From assembly GCA_025526915.1 (NCBI GenBank), contig JAHLKH010000263.1:1-29120 (forward strand): DNA of 29,120 bases. The letters run 5' to 3'. Below are positions 21,217-29,120 of the stretch, piece after piece. Position numbers and translations under genes: made by a program. The notes beneath the pieces were generated by a model. The model ran no database searches, was not told the origin of the DNA, and saw only the letters and a list, made by a program, of their open reading frames with translations. This DNA is from Entophlyctis helioformis. Taxonomy: Eukaryota > Chytridiomycota > Chytridiomycetes > Chytridiales > Chytriomycetaceae. Position 1 is the first letter of the stretch. Each line of letters starts with the position of its first letter.

Positions 21217-24200
21217 TCGCTGCGTGGGCATTGCGCGACTTGGCCATGCCGCTCGACGTGCCGCGATTGAACTCCAGATACGCCATCGAGTCTGCTCCAG
21301 ATAATGACTGCAGCGTGCTTCCACTGCTGCGTTTCATCCAGCCAGACGAGGACGACGATCCTCCGCCCAAAATGCTCTCAGTATCACCGTCGCCACCATA
21401 TGCCCTGTTTCCAGCACGCGCTCCTGGCCGAGACAAAGCGGTTGGCGCAGATGCGGCTATGGCTGCTGGCCGGCGGTAGGTGAAGCCGTACGCATCTGCA
21501 TCCTGATCGTCTGCCTCTTCGTCATAGTCGGCCTCGGACGAAATGAGGACCGTGTTGAGCAGCTCAAGCTGTTCCTTGAGATTTGCATAGGCAAGTCCCT
21601 CGATGCTGTCCATTCCCTCAATGTTTGTGATGATCTGTTGTCAATGGCAGACACAGCTCGCATCAGACGCGCACCAGACAGCACACTGCACGACAGGAAG
21701 ACGGATGGGAAGAGTACAAACACGAAAGTTGTAGCCCTGGTCAACCAGAAACTGCTGGCGCTTGGTCGCGTAGTACATTTCCTCCGTGTCGCGCGAGACC
21801 AGCGAGTAAAAGAACGCGTTGAAGCCAGCATCGGCACCTTTCTTGGCTCTCAGAATACGTCCTGTTGTTGCCAGGAAGTCAGCCGCACTCTTTGGCAGAC
21901 CCATCCAGCAAGCACACATCCAGTCCAACCCACCAAGCCGCTGTGCTTCCTGTCGCCGCGAGCCATAATGCGAGCTGATCTGGATGAGACATGTCGCCTC
22001 AGGCAAGTCAATGGACGTATCGCCGACTTTGCTGATGAAGATGGTGTTGAGCGCAGGATTGAACCGAAACTGCTGCAGCACACGGATTCGCTCGCTCTGC
22101 GATGTGCCGCCATAGATGAACGGCTTGTTGAGCGTGGTGGCATAGTGCTGTACCAGGCGACGGGCCAGTGAGCCGCGATTGCCCGCAGTGAGGCGAATGG
22201 CATGAATCTGACAGGAGCAGCAGGACGCACCTTGAGTGCAAACACATTGTCTGAGAACACGATAATCTTGTCGCCCATGGCTTCGTGGAAACTGATCAGG
22301 TACTGGCACGCCTGCACCTTGCGTGGATTCATCGTGTACAGGAGTTGCCGCTTACTGGAGCATTCGTGCATCACAGCCATCAGACACACATGTGCGAGCC
22401 CAGGCAGCCAACTACGCGAGCAGGCTCCACTCACCGAGACTTTTCGCGAAGGTACTCCCTGTAAAACTCTGGTGTCATGGTGCACCACACTTCGGCGCAC
22501 TGCACATTCGCAATGTGTCCGCTCTTGGCTAGCTCCATCCAGTTGGCTTCATACAGCTTGGGCCCGATAAGGTAGTTGAGGTTCTCAATCTTGTTGTCCT
22601 CGCGCACCAGAGTGGCCGTCAGTCCCAGCTTCGCATGCGCCGCCACGATCGTGAACACCTTGCGGAACATGTCAGCCGGCACGACGTGCACTTCGTCGAG
22701 GAGAAGGAGACCCCATTCTCGCGACTGGATAAAGTCCATGAGCTGCTGGGCGTCGTATGCGCGTTTGCCCGAGTACGTCACCATGGTGTATGTGCTGATC
22801 ATGATGCCCGCCGAGCCGTTGAACTTTTCTTTGGTGTCCGAGGTGAAGCGTGCCACTTGGCCGTCCTGCGAACTGGACCAGAACCGAAACTCGCGTGCCC
22901 ACTGCTCGACACTCACGCTGCACGGCCCGTGTCAGCACCAGCGCACTGCGTGTCGAATGCAATACGCAACTGCACCTGGATGTGCACAGCACGAGACAGC
23001 TCTTCTTGATAGTGCAAGCAGCCGTCACGCCAACAAGCGTCTTGCCAGCGCCACACGGCAGCACAATTACACCACTCCGCGCACGGCCATTGCTGAACAG
23101 CTTGCCCAGGCTCCTCTCCTGGTATGGCCGCAGTTTGGTGGTGGACTTGAGGTCGATCTTGAGATCCGGGTTGATCTTGTCGGCACGAAAGTCGTACTCC
23201 TCGAGGGCAGGGAGAGACAAGTCTGCGCAGCGGCGCTTCACGTCCTCGATCTGGGATTTGGCAATCTCGAGGCTGCGTGTGCGCCATGCGACGGCACCGA
23301 GCTCTTCTTGTTGCTGAAGGAGTTCTTGGTATCGCGCGGCAAGTGGGGCGGCTGCAGATGTTGCTGCGTCTGCTTCCTTGTCTGGCTCACCATCATTTTG
23401 ATCTGTGCTGCTTTGGTGCTTTGCAACGGCTGGCTTGTCCACACTTGCGGGGCTGGTTTCTGCCGGCAGATCTGGCGCCAAGTCTTGAATCTCATGGCGT
23501 GGACGTTGGGCGGCCGGAGGTGGCTGTTGAGACTGTTGGGATGGTGCAGGCCGAGGAGTCGTTTGCGTGCTAGGTGCGATCGGAGCATGCGGAACCGCAG
23601 TGGCGGGCAGTGCAGTCTGCGGCTGTTCCATGATCAGGTAGTCGTCCTCGAACAAGTCGATCAGGTCGAGTCCCTCCAGTAATGCGGCAGCGTGTGCCTG
23701 TGCGTCTGCATCCCCACCCATGTTGACTGCTGCTTCCGCGACTGCGCCAGGTGCGCTGGGGCCGGGATTGCCGCTCATTGCAGCGTGTGCCAAGCGATCT
23801 TGTGCTGCCATTTGCTCTTCCATGGCAGCCATGGCGGCCATTTCGTCGTCCCAGCCAGGCTGCTCCTCGAATCCATACATGTCGTCGTCATCATCAAGGA
23901 GAAACCCGCCACCGCCACCACCACCACCAGAACCAAAGCCGGTTCCAAGCCCTTGTGCAAGCCCATCAACACCAAGATCGAATCCGCCAGGAACGTGTTG
24001 CTGTTGCTGTTGCTGCTGCTGCTCTTGTTGCAGATGGTCCACATGCACAACCGACGCAGCAATGACAGCATCGCCTGTAAGCATCTGGCGAACCGTCTCG
24101 TCTTTGGTCTCGAGCCAGTACCGGTTTTCGCGCAGAACGACCTTGATCTTGCCATAGGAGCTCGTATGCTGGCGAATAAACGCCTGCAACTCATCCGAAA

Positions 24201-25074
24201 CCTCGCTTTTGCTCAGCAGCTCCAGAACAGCGATGATGCTCTCGGTGCTGAGTCCAACCGATACGGCTGCGTACAGCGAGTATTCGGTCAGGCGGTATTC
24301 GTGCACATGTTCGGGACGCGACAGTGGCTCGGCAATCGCAGTCAGAAAGTCTTGCGCCTGGTCAAACAGGATCGAGAAGGCCTCGAGAATGATGCGGCCG
24401 TTGCTGCAGACCCATAGCGGACGCACCTTGTGGTCGTCCTTGAGCCGCAGCCCTTGGTAGTCTTGGTCGACAAACAAGTCTGCGTATGATGCGACGATCT
24501 GCATGCCAAATCCAGCCACGTCATCCTCATCGTCATCGATGTCAGGGTCGTTCGCATTGCCGTGTTGTCTGAGAGTGGCGCCCCTTGTACTGCTGGCGTT
24601 GGTGCTGCTGCCGCGATGGAAGCTGTACTCGTCGTCCGAGTCATCGATCGTAATCGTGGCCGCTTTGGCAGTTGGTCTTGAAGGTTTAGCGGCCGATCTC
24701 GTCGCTCGCTGCCGCTTCGGTGGTGCGTGTGGCTGAGCAGCAAGACCATTCTCTGTGTCGTCACCGTCCTGCCCATTCGCGTTCGGTGTCTGACGCACAC
24801 GCACCCGGCGCTTCTTGACAAGAGGCTCGTCGTCAAAGTCGTCGTCGTCGTTGTTGTGGTGGCTGGCGTGGTGCGCATCTGCATCGCCTGCTGCGCTTTG
24901 CACGGTGCGACGAGTGCGACGCCGTCCAGGCACAAGCATGTCTGCATCCTCGTCTTTTATCTGCTGCTCCTGTGGCTCCTGCGGCTCTTCGCCTGCACCG
25001 TCAGCGGCTGCGTGCTCATCTGCTGCGTGCTCATCGGCGGCTGCGGCCCTTGAGCGTCGAGTCTGTCGTGCCAT
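21188..25074 (-). CDS. ERCC3: TFIIH DNA translocase/helicase XPB (ERCC3/Ssl2)
   Basis: This is the TFIIH ATP-dependent DNA translocase that opens promoters and acts in nucleotide excision repair. Exons on the minus strand are 25074-22976, 22917-22435, 22354-22231, 22147-21934, 21861-21722 and 21634-21188, giving 1168 residues against about 780 in human. The acidic, basic-patch N-terminus is followed by the XPB N-terminal domain ([40 protein letters not shown]). Next is a roughly 270-residue low-complexity insertion with poly-Gln, poly-Gly and poly-Asp runs, and then the core: [12 protein letters not shown], Walker A PCGAGKT (674-680), DEVH (774-777), the RED motif in LVREDNK (805-807), [16 protein letters not shown], and motif [24 protein letters not shown] marks the conserved C-terminus. 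The intron at 22975-22918 is only 58 nt. All catalytic motifs are present. Confidence 0.97.
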
Positions 25075-25122
25075 GGGCAGACAGCCCCCCGCCTGCCCCA
25101 CAAAGCTTGAAAGTCACTCCAG

Positions 25123-25132
25123 GTCACGTGAC
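25123..25132. promoter_or_regulatory. GTCACGTGAC palindrome between XPB and RanBP3
   Basis: A perfect 10-bp palindrome in the 253-bp divergent promoter (25075-25327), 49 bp before the XPB ATG and about 195 bp before the RanBP3 ATG. It is identical to the site at 11122. Confidence 0.6.
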
Positions 25133-25327
25133 GTTCGGACTGTTTTTCGCAGCGGCGCGGTGACTGTGACGCTCGTCAACCGACCAGGTCCACCTCAGAC
25201 GCCTGCTGCTGTTCACTCGTGTGCTTGTGTGTGCTTGTGTGTTGCCTGTGTGGCTGCCTGTGTGCTCGTGTGGCTGACTGACTGGCTGACTGGCTGCCTT
25301 GATGGCTGCGCTCTTCTGTCCAGATCG

Positions 25328-27412
25328 ATGGCCAAGGACTCGCACGCAGGTGAGGTGCCAGCGTCCGTCCGTCCGTCCGACTGGCTGGCTGGCTGGCTGG
25401 CTGGCTGGTCGAGTGCTCGGCAGCAGAGCCGCTCCGCCAGCTGCAGCCGGCTGGTGCCTCTTGAACTGACATTGACATGCCGTGCCGTGTGCATTGCACC
25501 AGCCGCTGCTGCTCCAGCAACCACCCGCAGTGGCTCGGCCAGTCCGACTCGTGACAAGGTGCGTTTGCGAGAGCCGTCCAAGGCAGCTGCCTCACGGCTT
25601 GGCTGCCCACCTGTGTGCCTGTCAGCCCGCCTGCCCGTTGGCAGGTGCATGCACTCACATCTGCCGCCCGTCCGTCGGCCGCTGCCCCACACGTCCAGAC
25701 GCAGGATGCGGCCCCCGAGAAACGCAAGCGCGAAGACGGACACGAGCCAGAGAGCCCAACAAAGGTATGCATGCATGCCAGCACGGCCACCCTCTCACCG
25801 CTCATGGCCCCTTCAGCAGCTCACCCGTTGCCCAATGGTCGATCGGCAATCCGTCCAGACAACGGCACCAAAGAAGCAGCAGGTTGATCCGTCGTCCAAG
25901 AGCCCCGCCAGATCTGGCAGCTCGCCCAACCGCTCCGACATCTCCATCGATTCTGCAGCTGGATCGCCAAAGTCAAAGTCGCCTCTCCGCTCTCCTACGG
26001 CCCGCTCCCAATCTGGATCGCCAATGCAGACCACGATCACGTCCGCCATGCATGCCAGCAAGATCGCATCGGCCGAGAGCAGCCCCAGCCGCCAACCAAA
26101 GACGGATACTTCTCACTCGCAGTCCCAGTCCCTGCCCAACACGGCAGCATCCGGATCAACTGCATCTGCTGGATCGCCGACTTTGAAGGCAGAGGCTGAT
26201 GAGCCAAACGCCAAGGCAGAGTCTCCCAAAGCAAAGACCGAGCCTGCGGCTTCGACTCCTGCCAAGAGCTCATTCGGCATTCAGCAATCGTCGCTGGGCT
26301 TCTTTTCAAGCGCATCGCGCAGTGATACGCATGGCAGCGGCAACGGCAGCACCAGCAGTCCATTCGTTGAGTTGCATGCTTCGCTGGCTGCTACAACAGC
26401 TTGCCACTAACATTACGCTTGCACTGCGACACGCCAGGCTTCGTTTGCTTCGTCTGCTGCCTCTGGGAGTGCCTTTGGATCAGCGACAGCAAGCAGCGAA
26501 TCAAAGCCGTTTGGCTCTGGATCCGGCTCTGGCTTCACATCCTTTGCATCTGGCCACGCTAGTGGTTTGTCGTTTGGCTCAGCCGCCGCGGGATCGTCTT
26601 CGTTTGCATCCATCCTCAGCACTCCCTCTTCGACCAAAAGCATGTTTGGCGCGCCAAAGGCCAAGACGCAGGACTCCAAGGCCGATCGCGACGATGCTGG
26701 CGACGATGACGAGGGCGACGCCGAGCCGAATGAGGACGGAGACACTGAAGAGTTTGGCAAGTATGCTCAAGTGACTCTGGAGCAGAAGCAAGGTAGGCAG
26801 CAACAGGAGCAGGAGCCGATTGCCGATGGCATGGACGTTGCCGCTGGCGCCATGTGCTGACCGCCTCAACAATCGCCGGCTCTTCTTGACTGCAGTCGTG
26901 ACAGGCGAGGAGGATGAGACGACCATTCACTCGGTGAGCAGCGCCGTCTATGCCTCTGGTGCGTGCTGAGTTGCTGACGATCGATCGCCATGCTGCACGA
27001 CAGTCGCGCTGCAAGCTGTTTGTGTGGGACGGCGAGAACTGGCGCGAGCGCGGTGCAGGCCATCTCCGCATCAACCAGAAGACGTCGTCGGCCGGCAGCA
27101 GCGGCCATGCGAGGCTGGTCATGCGTGCGGATGGCATCCTCCGCGTCATCTTGAATGTGCGGATACCGGCAGGCATGCCCCACGTTCTGCGCAACGAGCG
27201 CTTCATTGAGATCCTCACTCCGGAGCCCGGCAACGCAAAGCCAAGCAAGCTTGTGTTCAGGGTAAGCCGGCACGGCGCTGGCCAGACTGCTCTGGCACTG
27301 TGGTGCGATCCTTGATCTGACCAGCAACGCTTTCCGACAGTTTGCCAACAGCGACATCACAAGCACGTTCTTCTCGGTGCTCGAGTCTGTGATTCCGCCC
27401 AGTAAAGCTTAA
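25328..27412 (+). CDS. RanBP3/Yrb2-type Ran-binding nuclear protein
   Basis: This is a nuclear Ran-GTP-binding cofactor of Crm1-mediated export (RanBP3 in animals, Yrb2 in yeast). Exons 25328-25349, 25518-25558, 25705-25764, 25859-26365, 26438-26792, 26896-26933, 27004-27261 and 27341-27412 give 450 residues. Near the N-terminus EKRKRED is a likely nuclear localisation signal. Ser/Pro-rich sequence follows, then an FG-like stretch (SPFASFASSA, KPFGSG, GLSFGSA, KSMFGAP) and an acidic run. The C-terminal Ran-binding domain starts at about residue 320: QVVTGEEDETTIHS, RCKLFVWDGENWRERGAGHL, ARLVMRADGILRVILN, FRQFANSDITSTFFSVL. Phase forces the second exon to begin at 25518 (ATTRSGSASPTRDK). The first three small exons are less certain than the rest. 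Confidence 0.88.
25362..25408 (+). repeat. CGTC and CTGG tetranucleotide repeats in RanBP3 intron 1
   Basis: A short run of CGTC (about 25362-25379) is followed by seven CTGG units (25381-25408) just inside the first intron. Similar tetranucleotide runs occur in the SEC3 intron and before SPAG6. Confidence 0.9.
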
Positions 27413-27775
27413 AGCCGGCGCTATCGGCTTGCCTCGGCCCCCAGGCGTCCTTGTCGTTGCCGTCTTGCAGCCGCACTCTCCTGCCTCTCTTGCTCTGTCC
27501 TGTCATTGCAATAAGATCAGCTGGCGACGAGGGGTAGGCAATAGGGCGAGGGAATGCCGGCAAACCGCCGGCAAATGGCCCGACATTCAAACAATTACCA
27601 AGCGTTTTGGAATTGGATTCGACCCGAGAGGCGTCGAATGCAAGCCAGCACATCACACGATGGAAGGTTCGAGTCAGCAACGAGCATGCGACGACAGGTG
27701 GGCGTGGCACACCAGCGAGATGCTCACCTTCGTAAAGTGACCCGTTAGGTCGATCGGGAGGTCCCCCGATTCAAA
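27413..27775 (-). ncRNA. Candidate omegaRNA/fRNA region at the 3' end of the Fanzor-like gene
   Basis: This 332-nt gap follows the Fanzor-like stop codon; with the last coding bases it carries several compact inverted repeats. In minus-strand order these are ATCGGG/CCCGAT (27753-27770, overlapping the end of the ORF), ATTCGAC/GTCGAAT with a 9-nt loop (27617-27639) and TGCCGGC/GCCGGCA with a 5-nt loop (27555-27573). A further AGCCG/CGGCT hairpin lies next to the RanBP3 stop (27413-27429). In TnpB and Fanzor systems the guide RNA is transcribed from the 3' end of, and past, the nuclease ORF. Position and hairpins fit that, but there is no direct proof of transcription. Confidence 0.35.
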
Positions 27776-29120
27776 GTGTTGGTGGTTGTGCTGGAAGTCA
27801 GAGCACGTGGAGTGGCACTTGACTTGCTGGCACGCTGTCTGCGTGTTGGACGCTGCTGATCAACAGGCGGATCCGGTGGTGGAGGCAGCTGGACGACAGG
27901 CGGATCCGGTGCTGGACGCCGCTTGATGGCACGTCTTGGGCGCTGCTGGTCGACCGTCGGATCTGGTTCTCGACGTCGCTTGATGGCGTGTCTAGAACGC
28001 TGCTGGACGACAGGCGGATCTGGTGCTGGAGGCTGCTGGACGACAGGCGGATCGACTGGCGTGTGCGTCAAGTAGAGCGGCCGTTGTCCAAAGAGCAGAT
28101 GCCACAGTGCGACCATTCCAATGTTGGTGGCTCCAAGCACGTCTCGGTGGTAGACAGTCTCGCATGGTATGCACTCGTAGCGTCGCAGGTTGGTGCGGTT
28201 CTCGTATGGGATCCGCTGCTTGCACTGTGGGCACATCTGGCTGGTCAGGTTCTCATTGCAGCGGTAGATCTGTGTGTGTGTGTGTGTGTGTGTGTGCATG
28301 ATCGTGTGGTCAGTTGGTGCACAGATGGATGGATGGACAGCATGGCATCAGACGCACATAGGCATATCCAGACGACCGCAGATGCCTGATGAGAAACTTC
28401 TCAAACACAGCGTGCCTGCCACCTTGGCCTGTAAAGTCAATGCCAAATGCCCACACAACAGGAATGTCCTTCTCTGTTGGCTTGTCACAGCGGCCTTGAG
28501 ACGCAGCAGATGCGCGCTTGCCAGTGGTCGATCCTGCCAGATTCATGATGCCCTCAAGAGCTGTCCGCGAATAGACATGCTGTTGCTGCGCATGGGAAAC
28601 CGCTTGTCCTTGACTTTCTGTGGAATGCCATGTCATGCCATGCCATCCAGTGCAATCAGCAGGCGATCAAGCAGCATGGCGGCTGTGTCAATGGGCATCC
28701 AGAAACCAAAGAAAACGTACCCGTGCATTCAGGAATGGCGTGCAGTACGCATGACAGCGCAGATCCCAAAAGGCTCTCTCGCCTGCTGTGGCGTTTGGAT
28801 CGGCATGCTTTGCTGTCTTGAATGCAATGGCCTCGTGGACGTCGGCGCCTTGGCATATCGATTGTTGAGCCTGGCACAAGAGGCAGGCACTGTGAGTTGA
28901 TCTGGTCAAGAGTGCACAGAGTCATTGCATGCATACCACCGCTGAAGGCTGTGCTCGGCTCGTGCCATGCCAGAGGAGAGCACGTAGTTGGACTCGAGCG
29001 TGTATGTCTCCTCCTTGACATTGACAGCATGCTGGACGCGCCAACAGGTACCGCTCGCCCCAATCAAAGCTGACAACGCGAACAGTCTGGTAGCCCTTGT
29101 CGGCGAGCAGCTTGTTGGCA
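27745..29120 (-). CDS. Fanzor-type (eukaryotic TnpB-like) RNA-guided nuclease, 3' part; possibly decayed
   Basis: The gene runs off the right edge. The last exon (28269-27745) carries an OrfB-type zinc ribbon, CPQC and later CIPC, then YHRDVLGATNIG, the RuvC-III motif with its catalytic Asp. Just before it, NENLTSQMCPQC matches the Fanzor NE-x-x-TS-x-x-C segment that provides an alternative catalytic Glu. The previous exon ends at 28358 (88-nt intron with a CA repeat before the acceptor) and holds VVWAFGIDFTGQGGRHAVF, like the Fanzor segment before the zinc ribbon. Further upstream, likely coding blocks are LESNYVLSSGMARAEHSLQR (28995-28936), HADPNATAGERAFWDLRCHA (about 28808-28749), KVKDKRFPMRSNSMSIRGQL (28620-28561) and a possible RuvC-I strand VRVVSFDWGERYL (about 29083-29045). 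These do not join cleanly in frame. A basic Pro/Asp repeat tail ends the protein. Confidence 0.75.
27823..28053 (-). repeat. Five-unit DPxVxQ repeat in the Fanzor C-terminal tail
   Basis: Beyond the zinc ribbon, the protein has five units starting DPPVVQQ, DPPVVQQ, DPTVDQQ, DPPVVQL and DPPVDQQ, of 11, 19, 19, 11 and 17 residues. The longer units contain AIKRR and the last contains RRQR. The GGCGGATC DNA core repeats at the unit starts. The basic clusters could serve as nuclear localisation signals. Confidence 0.85.
28271..28296 (+). repeat. (TG)13 microsatellite at a Fanzor intron acceptor
   Basis: Thirteen TG units on the plus strand. On the gene's strand they form a CA run leading directly into the CAG acceptor before the zinc-ribbon exon, in place of the usual mixed or pyrimidine-rich tract. 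Confidence 0.95.

Noticed and set aside
24815..26410. 531-codon open frame on the plus strand
   Set aside because: Its first half is antisense to XPB and crosses a divergent promoter and RanBP3 introns. Only the part from 25859 is a real RanBP3 exon.
27745..27775. tRNA-like T-arm around the Fanzor stop codon
   Set aside because: The GATTC-like loop has no matching acceptor, anticodon or D arms at tRNA spacing; it fits better as a simple hairpin.
27745..29120. Bacterial IS607/IS605 TnpB contamination
   Set aside because: The gene has an apparent spliceosomal intron and a repeat-rich eukaryote-like tail, and sits 333 bp from a eukaryotic gene with similar base composition; no TnpA is visible.

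Overview
The window looks like nuclear DNA of a flagellated, early-diverging fungus (chytrid-like). The evidence is a fungal gene set (exocyst Sec3, a mitochondrial fungal/animal-type N-acetylglutamate synthase, a RanBP3/Yrb2-type protein), many short spliceosomal introns (mostly 58-146 nt), and three cilium genes that non-flagellated fungi lack: SPAG6/PF16, a CLAMP-domain (C1a-32/FAP119-like) protein and TMEM107. I assigned all genes by recognising families in the translated exons. Exon joins were chosen by splice motif plus reading-frame phase, and in every complete model the exon lengths sum to a multiple of three. No database search was run.

Layout, left to right: SEC3 (+, 18 exons, 112-4595); SPAG6 (+, 4900-7218) converging on the CLAMP gene (-, 7587-9164); RPL19 (-, 9346-10900); a small one-helix membrane protein (+, 11257-11605); NAGS/ARG2 (+, 11667-13584) converging on an F-box/WD40 protein (-, 13634-16429); a PUB-domain protein (-, 16506-17581) divergent from TMEM107 (+, 17718-18367); RPE (+, 18401-19411) converging on RPS18 (-, 19954-21006); XPB/ERCC3 (-, 21188-25074) divergent from RanBP3 (+, 25328-27412); and, running off the right edge, the 3' part of a Fanzor-type (eukaryotic TnpB-like) RNA-guided nuclease gene (-, 27745 to beyond 29120). 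The genome is compact, with 33-77 bp between several neighbours.

Most genes are housekeeping: exocytosis, translation, arginine and pentose-phosphate metabolism, transcription/repair, nuclear transport. The flagellar genes form a loose theme: SPAG6 and the CLAMP protein are both assigned to the C1 side of the central apparatus, and TMEM107 belongs to the ciliary transition zone. The ribosomal-protein genes have unusually long first introns at the start codon; in RPL19 the intron splits the ATG. Three of about 60 modelled introns use GC-AG boundaries.

The most notable item is the Fanzor-like gene. It has a zinc ribbon, the HRD-N-A-N-I RuvC-III motif, a repeat-rich basic C-terminal tail, and a 3' flank carrying strong hairpins where an omegaRNA/fRNA would be expected. 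Its upstream exons show frame discontinuities, so it may be either a working gene with exons I could not model or a decaying copy.
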